Shown here in pieces: positions 10,648-19,502 of a stretch of DNA of 64,000 nucleotides. The stretch is taken from positions 1 to 64,000 of the forward strand of contig NZ_BAGM01000053.1 in the NCBI RefSeq assembly GCF_000308855.1. The letters run 5' to 3'. Below the pieces are notes generated by a model that did not search any database, was not told the DNA's origin, and saw only the letters and a program-made list of their open reading frames with translations. The translations under genes and the position numbers were made by a program. The DNA is from Nocardia veterana NBRC 100344. GTDB lineage: Bacteria > Actinomycetota > Actinomycetes > Mycobacteriales > Mycobacteriaceae. Position 1 is the stretch's first letter; every line of letters starts with the position of its first letter.

Positions 10648-12197
10648 CCGGAGGGAACGAGACGGTCGAGGTGCCCACGGTGGGTGCGGGACAGTCCGCG
10701 GCGGGCGGGCAGTCGCCGTCCGAGCTGCCCGAACTGCTGCGCCGGGTGCATATGGTCGGCATCGGTGGCGCCGGGATGTCGGGTATCGCGCGCATTCTGC
10801 TCGCGCGCGGCGGCGCGGTCTCCGGTTCCGATGCCAAGGAGAGCCGCGGAGTGCTGGCCCTGCGAGCCCGCGGCGCACAGGTCCGGATCGGCCACGATGC
10901 GAGTGCGCTGGACCTGCTCGAGGGCGGGCCGAGCGCGGTTGTGACCACCTACGCCGCCATTCCGAAGACGAACCCCGAACTGGTGGAAGCGCATCGCCGC
11001 GGCGTGCCGGTGCTGTTGCGGCCCGCGGTGCTGGCCGAATTGATGCGTGGCCATCACACCCTGCTGGTGTCGGGTACCCACGGGAAGACCTCGACCACCT
11101 CGATGCTGGTGGTCGCGCTGCAGCACTGCGGATTCGATCCGTCGTTCGCGGTCGGTGGTGAGCTGAACGAGGCGGGTACCAACGCCCATCACGGCACCGG
11201 CGGCTATTTCGTGGCCGAGGCCGACGAATCGGACGGCTCGCTGCTGCAATACGATCCGGACGTCGCGGTCGTGACCAATATCGAATCCGATCACCTGGAC
11301 TTCTTCGGCTCCGACGAGGCCTACGTTCAGGTCTTCGACGATTTCGTGGCGCGCCTGGGGCGGGGTGGGCTGCTGGTGGTCTGTCTCGACGATCCGGGTT
11401 CGCTGGCGCTGGCGGAGCGGGTGGCCGCCCGGATCGCCGCGGGCGACCTCGATATCCGGGTCGCCGGGTACGGATCCGCCGATCTGCCCGAGACGCCGGT
11501 TCCGCTCGGCGCCCGCCTGCTGGCCTGGGAGCCGCGTGACGTCGGTGGAGTGGCGACGGTGCAACTGGCCGACGAACCCGCCCCGCGCACGCTGCGCCTG
11601 TCGGTGCCCGGGCGGCATATGGCCCTCAACGCGCTGGCCGCGCTGCTGGCCGCCCGCGACGCCGGTGCCGAGGTGGACGACATCCTGCAGGGGCTGGAGG
11701 GCTTCGGCGGGGTGCACCGGCGCTTCCAGTTCGTGGGCCGGGAGAACGGGGTGCGGGTCTTCGACGACTACGCCCACCATCCGACCGAGGTGCGCGCCGT
11801 GCTCGGCGCCGCGGCCGAGTTGGTGCGTCAGGAGGCGGCCGACGGCGCCCGGTCCCGGCAGGGCAGGGTGATCGTGGTCTTCCAGCCGCATCTCTACAGT
11901 CGTACGGCCACCTTCGCCGCGGAGTTCGGTGCGGCGCTGTCGCTGGCCGACGAGGTGGTGGTACTCGATGTCTACGGTGCGCGGGAGAAACCGCTGCCCG
12001 GCGTGAACGGTGCGCTGGTGGCCCAGGCGGTCACCAAACCCGTGCACTACCAACCGGATATGTCGCGGGTGGGCCGGCAGGCCGCGAGCCTGGCCCGAGC
12101 CGGCGATGTGGTGATCACGATGGGCGCCGGTGATGTGACGATGCTGGGCGGCCAGATTCTGGACGGACTGCGGGTGCGCCCGCCGTCGGCGCGGTGA
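10644..12197 (+). CDS. murC: UDP-N-acetylmuramate:L-alanine ligase
   Basis: First amino-acid-adding Mur ligase, cytoplasmic. The segment [10 protein letters not shown] near residue 35 is the UDP-binding Rossmann loop, and the ATP P-loop is G-T-H-G-K with Lys about residue 148. D-D-Y-A-H-H-P-T-E in the C-terminal half is a family hallmark. The GTG in four-base overlap with murG gives 517 residues. A longer reading back to 10347 would run inside murG and is rejected. Confidence 0.95.
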   Translation: MTGGNETVEVPTVGAGQSAAGGQSPSELPELLRRVHMVGIGGAGMSGIARILLARGGAVSGSDAKESRGVLALRARGAQVRIGHDASALDLLEGGPSAVVTTYAAIPKTNPELVEAHRRGVPVLLRPAVLAELMRGHHTLLVSGTHGKTSTTSMLVVALQHCGFDPSFAVGGELNEAGTNAHHGTGGYFVAEADESDGSLLQYDPDVAVVTNIESDHLDFFGSDEAYVQVFDDFVARLGRGGLLVVCLDDPGSLALAERVAARIAAGDLDIRVAGYGSADLPETPVPLGARLLAWEPRDVGGVATVQLADEPAPRTLRLSVPGRHMALNALAALLAARDAGAEVDDILQGLEGFGGVHRRFQFVGRENGVRVFDDYAHHPTEVRAVLGAAAELVRQEAADGARSRQGRVIVVFQPHLYSRTATFAAEFGAALSLADEVVVLDVYGAREKPLPGVNGALVAQAVTKPVHYQPDMSRVGRQAASLARAGDVVITMGAGDVTMLGGQILDGLRVRPPSAR

Positions 12198-12252
12198 TCG
12201 GGGCGCCCCCGATCGGTGTGCGCCGCGGCGCCGGCCGGAGAGGGAGGTGGAG

Positions 12253-13020
12253 ATGACACGCCGGGGTGCGACCGAACCGGCGGATCCGGCCGTCGATCCC
12301 GAGTTCGACGACGAACCGCGATTCGGGCGCGGCGATCGGCTGCGCGCGCTCACCGATGTCCGTGGCCGGCGAATCCTGTTGTGGGCCACGCCCGTTGTGA
12401 TCGTCGTGCTCGTGCTGCTCGCGGTGGCCTATTTCACCCCGCTGCTGTCGGTGCGGACCGTGCAGGTCACGGGGCTTTCGACGGTGCCCGAACCGGATGT
12501 GCGCGCGGTCCTGCAGATTCCCGACGGCCGGTCGATGTTGCGCATCGACACCGATGCGATCGCCCGCCGGGTAGCGGCGCTGCCCAAGGTCCGGTCGGCG
12601 CGGGTGCAGCGGGTGTTCCCGTCCACCGTGCGGGTCACCGTCGACGAGCGCAGCGCCGTGGTGTTCTTCGACAGTCCGCAGGGCCCGCACCTGCTGGACG
12701 CCGACAGCGTGGAATTCGCGATCGAACCGCCGCCGCCGGGCGTGCCCGAACTCCGAACCGATCATCCGGGCAGCGCGGATCCGGTGACGCGGGCCGCGGT
12801 CGCGGTGCTCGATGCCGCTCCGCCCGGGCTTCGTGCCCAGGTGGGACAGGTTGTGGCGCGGTCGGTTTCGGATATCGAGCTGAAATTGCGGGACGAGCGT
12901 ACTGTGGTCTGGGGCGGTCCGGACGACTCCGAACGCAAAGCGGCGGTAGTCCTTCCGGTGCTGACCCGCCCCGGGACGGTATTCGACGTTTCCAGTCCCG
13001 ATCTGGTAACGGTAAGATAG
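12253..13020 (+). CDS. ftsQ: Cell division protein FtsQ (DivIB-type POTRA protein)
   Basis: A bitopic membrane protein of the divisome core. An acidic/basic cytoplasmic tail of about 40 residues is followed by one membrane segment (about 42-62) and an extracytoplasmic POTRA domain that starts around L-S-V-R-T-V-Q-V-T-G, then the beta domain. The ATG at 12253 has AGGGAGG five bases upstream, better placed than the in-frame GTG at 12247, which lies inside that site. 255 residues. It lies 55 bases after murC. Confidence 0.9.
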   Translation: MTRRGATEPADPAVDPEFDDEPRFGRGDRLRALTDVRGRRILLWATPVVIVVLVLLAVAYFTPLLSVRTVQVTGLSTVPEPDVRAVLQIPDGRSMLRIDTDAIARRVAALPKVRSARVQRVFPSTVRVTVDERSAVVFFDSPQGPHLLDADSVEFAIEPPPPGVPELRTDHPGSADPVTRAAVAVLDAAPPGLRAQVGQVVARSVSDIELKLRDERTVVWGGPDDSERKAAVVLPVLTRPGTVFDVSSPDLVTVR

Positions 13021-13444
13021 TGACACTCGTTGTGCCGTTGCGGTTTTCGACCGGCGGCCGGGAGTCGATGGCCGCGTGCGACGGCCGTGGCACCTGGGCT
13101 GGTCCGGGTGTTGCAGTCGCGTGCGGGGCCGGTGAATCCGCGGTCGTGCGGATATCGAGACCCGATCTCGATGTCAACGGCGGCCGTTCGCGATACCATG
13201 CCCGACGGGCTCGGACGAGACGGATCACACAAGATTCTGACCCTCGTGTCGGCGCGCCTGCGCACGGATCGCGGCGGGTGCGAATAGCGTTCCGCACCAG
13301 TCGGATACTTGACATAACGCCAACCCTATGGTTCAGGTTTAGGGTTTGTCCGAGTGTGAACCCGGGCGGACCGGGGATCTCGAACCGGCGCTGCGCCGAG
13401 CATCCGAAAACGACAGGCTTTGGATCGAAGGAAGGCGAGAGCCC
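13021..13444 (+). promoter_or_regulatory. ftsQ-ftsZ intergenic region with ftsZ promoter and an inverted repeat
   Basis: A 424-base gap without a credible gene. At 13309-13314 there is a perfect TTGACA. Downstream are several -10-like boxes: TATGGT at 13327-13332, CAGGTT at 13334-13339 (19 bases from the -35) and TAGGGT at 13340-13345. A perfect inverted repeat, AACCCTA at 13322-13328 and TAGGGTT at 13340-13346, brackets the probable promoter core and looks like an operator. The purine-rich GAAGGAAGGCGAG just before 13445 is the ftsZ ribosome-binding site. Multiple promoters in this gap are known for mycobacterial ftsZ; which box is used here is inferred. Confidence 0.5.
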
Positions 13445-14665
13445 ATGACGCCCCCGCACAACTACCTTGCAGTGATCAAGGTCGTCGGTATCGGCGGCGG
13501 CGGCGTGAACGCCGTCAACCGAATGATCGAACAGGGACTCAAGGGAGTCGAGTTCATCGCCGTCAACACCGACGCGCAGGCACTGCTGATGAGTGATGCG
13601 GACGTCAAGCTCGACGTCGGGCGCGAACTCACTCGCGGTCTGGGCGCCGGGGCGGATCCGGAAGTGGGCCGCAAGGCCGCCGAGGACCACAAGGACGAGA
13701 TCGAAGAGGTGCTCAAGGGCGCCGACATGGTCTTCGTGACCGCCGGTGAGGGCGGCGGCACCGGCACCGGTGGCGCGCCCGTGGTGGCCTCGATCGCCCG
13801 CAAGCTGGGCGCTCTGACCATCGGTGTGGTGACCCGGCCGTTCTCCTTCGAGGGCAAGCGGCGCAGCAATCAGGCCGAGGCCGGGATCCAGGCGCTGCGC
13901 GAATCCTGCGACACCCTCATCGTCATCCCGAACGACCGGCTGTTGCAGCTCGGCGACGCGGCGGTGAGCCTGATGGACGCCTTCCGCTCCGCCGACGAGG
14001 TGCTGCTCAACGGTGTTCAGGGCATCACCGACCTGATCACCACCCCGGGTCTGATCAACGTCGACTTCGCCGACGTCAAGAGCGTCATGTCCGGCGCCGG
14101 TTCGGCGTTGATGGGTATCGGCTCGGCGCGCGGCGAGGGACGATCGGTGAAAGCCGCGGAAGCGGCCATCAATTCACCACTGCTCGAGGCGTCGATGGAC
14201 GGTGCGCACGGCGTGCTGCTGTCGATCGCGGGCGGATCGGATCTCGGTCTGTTCGAGATCAACGAGGCCGCCTCGCTGGTCCAGGAGGCCGCGCATATCG
14301 AGGCCAACATCATCTTCGGTACGGTCATCGACGATTCGCTCGGCGACGAGGTCCGGGTGACGGTGATCGCCGCCGGCTTCGACGGGGGTACGCCCGCCCG
14401 GCGCATCGAACCGGCGGGCCGGACGAATATCGGCGCCGGCCGAGCCGGTGACATCGGCCAGTCCACCACCCGCCGGGAATTCGGCAGTACCCGCCAGTCG
14501 GAGGCCGAGCGCCCGGCCGACCCGGCGCCCGCCCGCGGTCCGGCCCCCTCCTACGAGCCGCGCCCGGCCACCGAGCCGACCATCGCGCACAACAGCCGTT
14601 CGCACATCCAGATGCCGGACGAGGACACCGACGACGTCGACGTCCCCGACTTCATGCGCCGGTGA
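13445..14665 (+). CDS. ftsZ: Cell division GTPase FtsZ
   Basis: Tubulin homologue that forms the cytokinetic ring. The GTP-binding signature G103-G-G-T-G-T-G109 and the T7-loop segment with N-V-D-F-A-D are present. After the globular domain (to about residue 315) comes a Pro/Arg-rich linker and the conserved C-terminal peptide [11 protein letters not shown], which in actinobacteria contacts SepF and FtsW. 406 residues from ATG 13445, which follows a good ribosome-binding site. Upstream in-frame codons back to 13346 lie in the promoter region and are unlikely to be translated. Confidence 0.97.
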   Translation: MTPPHNYLAVIKVVGIGGGGVNAVNRMIEQGLKGVEFIAVNTDAQALLMSDADVKLDVGRELTRGLGAGADPEVGRKAAEDHKDEIEEVLKGADMVFVTAGEGGGTGTGGAPVVASIARKLGALTIGVVTRPFSFEGKRRSNQAEAGIQALRESCDTLIVIPNDRLLQLGDAAVSLMDAFRSADEVLLNGVQGITDLITTPGLINVDFADVKSVMSGAGSALMGIGSARGEGRSVKAAEAAINSPLLEASMDGAHGVLLSIAGGSDLGLFEINEAASLVQEAAHIEANIIFGTVIDDSLGDEVRVTVIAAGFDGGTPARRIEPAGRTNIGAGRAGDIGQSTTRREFGSTRQSEAERPADPAPARGPAPSYEPRPATEPTIAHNSRSHIQMPDEDTDDVDVPDFMRR

Positions 14666-14676
14666 CGAGACCGATC

Positions 14677-14712
14677 CCGCTGCCCCCGCCGAAGTTTCGG
14701 TGGGGGCAGCGG
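14677..14712 (+). terminator. Hairpin terminator after ftsZ
   Basis: A 16-bp stem (14677-14692 with 14697-14712, one G-U pair) closed by a four-base loop starts 12 bases after the ftsZ stop. There is no U tract, as usual in actinobacteria. It probably ends most dcw transcripts here. The rest of the gap to 15050 holds nothing I can identify except the next promoter. Confidence 0.7.
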
Positions 14713-15037
14713 CGTCTGTGGGTCGCCGGCCGATCGAAACCCCGGTGGGGCACCGGAATTCCGGTGGGCCGGTGCGGGGCGGCCGCTCGATGACGTCGCC
14801 GGCTCGTCGCGACCGGTGCCCCCGAGTGGTCAGGTGTGATACCGAACACCGCGAGCCGCGGCGGCCTGCCCGGCGTGGTCACCACGGCGCCGACTTCCAC
14901 GGCGCCGTCGGATGAATGAACGCGCACGCCGTGGGTACTCCGCCGGGCATGCTCGCGCTGTACCCCGGTTCGCCGCCGCACCACTTACCATCCGGGTCGC
15001 CATTCGGCACGTTCGCCGCCGAGTCCGTGGAGCCTAT

Positions 15038-15050
15038 TAATCTCGGAGAT
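15038..15050 (+). promoter_or_regulatory. -10 box placed for a leaderless yfiH transcript
   Basis: TAATCT at 15038-15043 fits the actinobacterial TANNNT -10 consensus. Seven bases separate it from the ATG at 15051, so transcription would start on or next to the start codon. The GGAG at 15045-15048 is too close to the ATG to work well as a ribosome-binding site. Confidence 0.45.
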
Positions 15051-15776
15051 ATGACACAGGCTTCGGTTCGGACGCGACGGGTGACGACCACGCGGGCCGG
15101 TGGGTTCTCGGTGGCGCCCTACGACTCGTTCAACCTGGGCGATCACGTCGGTGACGATCCGGAAGCGGTGCGGCGCAACAGGTTACGGCTCGCGGAGGGG
15201 ATCGGACTGCCGGCCGATCGCCTGGTCTGGATGGAACAGGTGCACAGCCGCAACGTGGAGATCGTCGACGGCCCGCGAGCCGAACCGGTCCCGGTGACCG
15301 ACGCGCTCGTCACCACGGTGCCGAATCTGGCGCTGGTGGTCCTCACCGCCGATTGCGTCCCCCTGCTGCTGTCCGACGACGAGGCCGGGGTGATCGCGGC
15401 CGTGCATGCCGGCCGCGTCGGCGCGCGCATCGGCATCGTGCCGAAGGTGCTCGAGGCGATGATGTCGGTGGGCGCGCAGCCGCACCGCATCGGCGCCTTC
15501 CTCGGCCCGGCCGCCGGTGGCGAGGACTACGAGGTGCCCGCCGCCATGCGCGACGATGTCGAAGCCCATCTGCCCGGCAGCGCCACCACGACCCGGCGCG
15601 GTACCCCCGGCCTGGACCTGCGCGCCGGTATCCGCCGCCAGCTCGAAGCGGCCGGGGTCGGGGCGATCGCGATCGATCCGCGCTCGACCATCACCGACGA
15701 GACCCTGTTCAGCCACCGCCGCGGTGCGCCCACCGGCCGCATCGCCGGGGTGATCTGGATGGAGGAGGACCGGTGA
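15051..15776 (+). CDS. yfiH: YfiH/LACC1-family purine nucleoside phosphorylase-like protein (laccase-domain)
   Basis: A 241-residue member of the family once called polyphenol oxidase/laccase domain. Characterised members act as zinc-dependent purine nucleoside phosphorylases/adenosine deaminases, and some bacterial ones affect peptidoglycan composition. Metal and catalytic residues seen are H65 (in E-Q-V-H-S-R), C102 (in T-A-D-C-V-P) and H119 (in A-V-H-A-G). It sits between ftsZ and yggS as in mycobacteria. The start is set by family alignment (T-R-R-V-T-T-T-R-A-G-G) and by the -10 box seven bases upstream. The stop overlaps the yggS GTG. Confidence 0.85.
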   Translation: MTQASVRTRRVTTTRAGGFSVAPYDSFNLGDHVGDDPEAVRRNRLRLAEGIGLPADRLVWMEQVHSRNVEIVDGPRAEPVPVTDALVTTVPNLALVVLTADCVPLLLSDDEAGVIAAVHAGRVGARIGIVPKVLEAMMSVGAQPHRIGAFLGPAAGGEDYEVPAAMRDDVEAHLPGSATTTRRGTPGLDLRAGIRRQLEAAGVGAIAIDPRSTITDETLFSHRRGAPTGRIAGVIWMEEDR

Positions 15777-16540
15777 CCCACGCCGAATCCGAGTCGAGCA
15801 CAACCGAATCCGCGTTCGATACGGCGGCGCGCGAGGCCGAACTCGCCACCGCGCTCGCCCGTCTGGAAGCGCGCATCGACGCCGCCTGCCGGGACGCCGG
15901 GCGCGATCGGGACACCGTCCGGCTGCTGCCGGTGACCAAATACTTCCCGGCCTCGGACGTGGAGATCCTGTACCGGCTCGGCCGGCGCGAATTCGGCGAA
16001 TCGCGGGAGCAGGAGGCCTCCGCGAAGGTGGCCTCATTAGGACATCTGGCGCAGATGCGCTGGCATATGATCGGCCGATTGCAGCGCAATAAAGCGAAAT
16101 CGGTTGTGCGCTGGGCCGATACAGTGCATTCGGTGGATTCGGAGCGTTTGGTGAGAGCCCTTGACACCGCCACGGCGACCGCGCGGGCGGACGGAGCGCG
16201 CGAGGATCCGCTGCGTGTGCTACTGCAGGTGAGTCTGGACCGCGATCCGGCGCGCGGCGGCGTCGCCCCGGAGGATCTCCCGGCGCTGGCCGAGCAGGTG
16301 GCGAGATCGGAAAATCTGCAGCTCGCGGGCCTGATGGCGATTCCGCCACTGGGTGCGGACCCGGAGCCGGCCTTCGCCGAACTGGCCGGTCTGCATCGCA
16401 CGCTGCTGGCCGCGCATCCGGGCGCGACCGAATTGTCGGCGGGCATGTCGGGCGACCTCGAGGCCGCCATTCGACACGGCTCTACCTGCGTGCGTGTCGG
16501 TACTGCTCTGATGGGCGAACGACCGATAACCTCGCAGTAG
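15773..16540 (+). CDS. yggS: YggS/PLPBP-family pyridoxal-phosphate homeostasis protein
   Basis: A 255-residue alanine-racemase-fold (type III) PLP protein without the second domain of racemases. The PLP lysine is K56 in L-P-V-T-K-Y-F-P, and the ending contains the phosphate-binding R-H-G-S-T-C-V-R-V-G-T. Family members control free PLP and amino/keto acid balance. In Gram-positives the gene sits beside sepF and yggT, as here. GTG start in four-base overlap with yfiH. The first 20 or so residues are Ser/Glu/Thr-rich and look disordered. Confidence 0.9.
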   Translation: MTHAESESSTTESAFDTAAREAELATALARLEARIDAACRDAGRDRDTVRLLPVTKYFPASDVEILYRLGRREFGESREQEASAKVASLGHLAQMRWHMIGRLQRNKAKSVVRWADTVHSVDSERLVRALDTATATARADGAREDPLRVLLQVSLDRDPARGGVAPEDLPALAEQVARSENLQLAGLMAIPPLGADPEPAFAELAGLHRTLLAAHPGATELSAGMSGDLEAAIRHGSTCVRVGTALMGERPITSQ

Positions 16541-16646
16541 CAAACAAACCTCATCAGTCACATTCGAAACATATGCTTGGGGCTGACGAGGACTGAGCAG
16601 GACTTCAACACCCAGGCCAGTCGGGGCCGCAGGAAGGTCGACCAGG

Positions 16647-16730
16647 ATGAGCGAGCGTAGCGAGCGAGACATCAGCGCAGCCACCAGCGCGCTCGTGCTG
16701 GAGCCTAGCGATAGCGAGGTGGAAGCATGA
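16647..16730 (+). CDS. Possible 27-residue upstream peptide coupled to sepF
   Basis: ATG 16647 follows AGGAAGG (16631-16637) at nine bases and opens a short frame whose TGA (16728-16730) overlaps the sepF ATG by four bases, the arrangement used throughout this cluster. The peptide starts M-S-E-R-S-E-R-D and is rich in Ser and Glu. The DNA is unusual: GAGCGAGCG and AGCGAGCGAG lie around a central T as a near mirror repeat at 16650-16669, and a looser copy (AGCGATAGCGAGG) sits close to sepF. It may be a coupled leader peptide, or a dispersed short repeat that happens to be open. Confidence 0.4.
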   Translation: MSERSERDISAATSALVLEPSDSEVEA

Positions 16731-17527
16731 GCACGTTGCATCGATTCAAGGCGTACTTCGGCATGGTCCCGCTCGAGGAATACGAGGACGACTACGTCGA
16801 CGACCGCAGTCCTCGAGGAATCGACGACCGTGGCCCGCTCGCCGATGACCGGGGTGCCCGCCGCGCGCGCTTCGACGACGATCCCTACGACGCCGGCCGT
16901 TCGCGGTTCGGCGACGATCGCTTCGCCGACGCCCCCGGCTATCCGGAACCGGCCTACAAGGCGCCGTACCAGCCCGGATACACGGTGCCGCGGCGCTCGG
17001 AATTCGGCGACGAGTCCTACTCCGACGATCGTTACGAGCCACTGCGCCGTCCCACCCGCATCGAGTCGGCCCCGTCGGGCCGTTCCCGTGGGCTCGGCGG
17101 CGGTACGCCGATGGTGCGCGGCACCACGCACGGTGCGCTGGCGGTCGATCCCGAGGCCGAACGGCGGATGGAAGAGCGGCGGATGGAGGAGCGGGCCCGG
17201 TTCGAGCCGGCGCCGCGCCGCACCCCCGTCTTCGAGGACGGAGGTCCGTTGTCCAAGATCACGACACTGCGTCCGCGCACCTATGCCGAGGCCGCGATCA
17301 TCGGTGAGCGTTTCCGCGACGGTACGCCGGTGATCATGGACCTGGTCGAGATGAGCAACGCCGACGCACGCCGTCTGGTGGATTTCGCCGCCGGCCTGGC
17401 CTTCGCGCTGCGTGGTTCGTTCGACAAGGTGGCCACCAAGGTGTTCCTGCTCTCACCGTCCGATGTCGATGTATCGGCCGAAGAGCGCCGACGCATCGCC
17501 GAAAACGGCTTCTACAACCAGAAATAA
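16727..17527 (+). CDS. sepF: Cell division protein SepF, Z-ring membrane anchor
   Basis: SepF tethers FtsZ filaments to the membrane and replaces FtsA in actinobacteria. The N-terminus ([13 protein letters not shown]) is the membrane-binding amphipathic helix. A long Asp/Arg/Pro/Tyr-rich linker follows to about residue 150. The SepF core begins near [12 protein letters not shown] and includes the glycine/phenylalanine region G-L-A-F-A-L-R-G-S. 266 residues is long for the family because of the linker. The ribosome-binding site GAGGTGGA lies inside the end of the small upstream frame. Confidence 0.95.
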   Translation: MSTLHRFKAYFGMVPLEEYEDDYVDDRSPRGIDDRGPLADDRGARRARFDDDPYDAGRSRFGDDRFADAPGYPEPAYKAPYQPGYTVPRRSEFGDESYSDDRYEPLRRPTRIESAPSGRSRGLGGGTPMVRGTTHGALAVDPEAERRMEERRMEERARFEPAPRRTPVFEDGGPLSKITTLRPRTYAEAAIIGERFRDGTPVIMDLVEMSNADARRLVDFAAGLAFALRGSFDKVATKVFLLSPSDVDVSAEERRRIAENGFYNQK

Positions 17528-17650
17528 GCCCGAACCGGGTGCCGCGGCGCGGCGGCGGCCCCGGTCGGGTGAGCCGCGACGGGGGGAAATGACGCCGTAT
17601 GGTCGGCGCGGGGAGTTTGCAGGACACCGAATCTGAGGCAAAGTGGACAG

Positions 17651-17953
17651 GTGGCCTTGTTCCAGGTGCTGTATGTACTCCTGTTCCTCTTCTGGCTGTT
17701 GCTGATCAGCCGAGTGATCGTCGAGTTCATCCGCAGCTTTGCGCGCGATTGGCATCCGCGGGGGTTCGTCGCCGTCGTTCTGGAGGTGATCTTCACGATC
17801 ACCGATCCGCCCGTGAAACTGTTGAGGCGCTTGATACCTCCCGTGAACCTGGGGGGAATTCGGCTCGATCTGTCGATTATGGTCCTGCTTTTCATCGTCT
17901 TCATTCTGATGTCGATCGTCAGCAGGCTCGGGCAGCCGATAGCTCCGGTGTGA
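17651..17953 (+). CDS. YggT-family membrane protein
   Basis: A 100-residue protein with two hydrophobic segments (about 5-25 and 73-93) separated by a conserved amphipathic stretch containing T-D-P-P-V-K-L-L-R-R-L-I-P-P. This is the YggT domain, found between sepF and divIVA in most Gram-positives. Its exact biochemical role is unknown; links to cell shape and osmotic tolerance are reported for the family. GTG start. The 123 bases before it contain GC-rich inverted sequence after sepF but no clean terminator. Confidence 0.88.
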   Translation: MALFQVLYVLLFLFWLLLISRVIVEFIRSFARDWHPRGFVAVVLEVIFTITDPPVKLLRRLIPPVNLGGIRLDLSIMVLLFIVFILMSIVSRLGQPIAPV

Positions 17954-18028
17954 CAGAATGGGCCGAGAAGAAGAGCTTGCTAGAAGATCTACGCTAGATC
18001 TCCGTACGAAGCGTGAAGGGATCCTTCC

Positions 18029-18862
18029 ATGCCGCTGACTCCAGCCGATGTGCACAACGTCGCGTTCAGCAAACCGCCGATCGGGAAGCGCGGCTACAAC
18101 GAGGACGAAGTCGACGCCTTCCTCGACCTGGTCGAGCAGGAGCTCTCACGCCTCATCGAGGAGAATGCGGACCTGCGCCAGCGGGTTGCTGAGCTGGATG
18201 CCGAATTGGCGGATGCCAAGAAGTCGCGCCCGGCTCCGCAGGCGGTGAAACCCACTCCGCCGCAACCGGAACCGCCGAAGCCCGCGCCCGTCGCGCCGCC
18301 GGTTCCGGTGCCCGCCGCCGCGCCGGTGGCGGCCAAGGACAATTCCGCGGCGGATGCGAATCTGCAGGCCGCCAAGGTGCTCAGCCTGGCGCAGGAAATG
18401 GCCGACCGGCTCACCACCGATGCCAAGGCGGAAGCCGAGCAGCTCTTGGCGAACGCTCGGGCAAATTCGGAGCGAATGGTCAGCGAGGCGCAGACCCGCT
18501 CCGACGCGATGGTGGGCGAGGCCCGGCAGAAGGCCGAGGCGCTGCTGTCGGATGCGCAGACCCGGTCCGACAGCCAGCTGCGGCAGGCCAAGGAGAAGGC
18601 CGACGCCCTGCAGGCCGACGCCGAGCGCAAGCACACCGAGATCATGGCGACCATCACCCAGCAGCGCAGCGTCCTGGAGAGCCGGATCGAGCAGCTGAAG
18701 ACGTTCGAGCGCGAGTACCGGGTGCGGTTGAAGTCCTACCTGGAATCGCAGCTCGAGGAGTTGGAGAACCGCGGTTCGGCGGTGCCGGTCGACGGCGGTG
18801 AGGCGTTCGAGGCCATCTCGAGCAACCACTCGCCGGCCTCGTTCGCCAAGGGCGGCAAATAG
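18029..18862 (+). CDS. wag31: DivIVA-family polar growth protein Wag31
   Basis: A coiled-coil scaffold that marks the pole and recruits the elongation machinery in Mycobacteriales. The N-terminal lipid-binding DivIVA domain (residues 1-60, with [17 protein letters not shown]) is followed by a Pro/Ala linker (about 70-108) and a long coiled coil of Ala/Glu/Gln/Lys repeats, in which S-E-A-Q-T-R-S-D and S-D-A-Q-T-R-S-D repeat. 277 residues. The ribosome-binding site GAAGG (18015-18019) can pair with CCTTC (18023-18027) just before the ATG, so a small hairpin could mask it. Confidence 0.95.
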   Translation: MPLTPADVHNVAFSKPPIGKRGYNEDEVDAFLDLVEQELSRLIEENADLRQRVAELDAELADAKKSRPAPQAVKPTPPQPEPPKPAPVAPPVPVPAAAPVAAKDNSAADANLQAAKVLSLAQEMADRLTTDAKAEAEQLLANARANSERMVSEAQTRSDAMVGEARQKAEALLSDAQTRSDSQLRQAKEKADALQADAERKHTEIMATITQQRSVLESRIEQLKTFEREYRVRLKSYLESQLEELENRGSAVPVDGGEAFEAISSNHSPASFAKGGK

Positions 18863-18996
18863 GAATTCCCGGTTGCCCGCCGTCCCCGCCCGCGCGACGG
18901 GGTCCGGTGTCGCATACCGCTGTGTGGTCGTAGTTCTGTCGAGCCGCCCGGCCCTCGCGGGCGATGCGGCCCGCCCTGCCCGCCTAGGGGGTGACC

Positions 18997-19197
18997 ATGC
19001 TCGTTCTGACGCTCGTCCTGGCCGCGGTCGGTTTCGCTCTCCTGGTGACGGCGTTGACCACCGGATCGGTGATCTGGGCGTGGGGATGCATCGTCGTATG
19101 CGTCATCGGTGCGGTGATATTGCTGGTCAGCGCGCTGGCGATCCGCAACCCGGACGACGGACCGCAATCGCGGCCCGGCCGGCATGCCAAGCGCTGA
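18997..19197 (+). CDS. Small two-helix membrane protein of unknown function
   Basis: A 66-residue hydrophobic protein with two predicted membrane segments (about 3-20 and 25-48) and a short hydrophilic, basic tail. ATG 18997 follows a GGGGG stretch at five bases; GTG 18991 is also possible. It sits between wag31 and ileS like the small membrane proteins found after wag31 in mycobacteria. I do not recognise a family. Confidence 0.65.
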   Translation: MLVLTLVLAAVGFALLVTALTTGSVIWAWGCIVVCVIGAVILLVSALAIRNPDDGPQSRPGRHAKR

Positions 19198-19253
19198 ACC
19201 TTTCCGGGTCGCAGTACCCAGCAGGGCACGGAAATACCGTTGCCCGTCGCGGC

Positions 19254-19502
19254 TACAATCGAACGTATCAACGGCACTGATCCGGCCATCACCGGGGAGC
19301 CTTCGGAAGAACGGCGCGGGAGCGCTCAGTAGAACCGAACGGGTGAGCCCGTCACAGCTCGTAACGAGAGGTCCGTCCGCCGGAGCCACATCCGGGACGG
19401 ACAAGCGGGGTGGTACCGCGGCAGCGGCGCACGGGCGCCGAGGTCGTCCCCGTGCCCACCGATTGCGCTGAGCGCACTGGCACGAGGGAGACCACAGCCG
19501 CC
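19254..19502 (+). promoter_or_regulatory. Promoter and class II (translational) T-box riboswitch of ileS
   Basis: TACAAT at 19254-19259 is a strong -10 box. The leader has the short Stem I of actinobacterial class II T-boxes: CCGG at 19282-19285 and 19292-19295 close a loop that exposes the isoleucine codon AUC at 19288-19290, matching tRNA-Ile with anticodon GAU. The T-box sequence is at 19407-19421, with bulge UGGU (19411-19414) complementary to the free ACCA end of the tRNA. Two alternative structures are visible. In one, GGGG at 19407-19410 pairs with CCCC at 19448-19451 (anti-sequestrator). In the other, 19442-19456 pairs with 19479-19493 and buries the Shine-Dalgarno GAGGGAG (sequestrator). 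Uncharged tRNA-Ile should therefore raise IleRS translation. Confidence 0.92.

Noticed and set aside
14916..15050. N-terminal extension of YfiH
   Set aside because: The frame is open but family alignment begins near 15051 and a -10 box lies inside the extension.
19224..19245. Terminator after the small membrane protein gene
   Set aside because: GGGCACGG and CCGTTGCCC pair with a bulge and only eight bases or fewer on each side; too weak, and it lies just upstream of the ileS -10 box.
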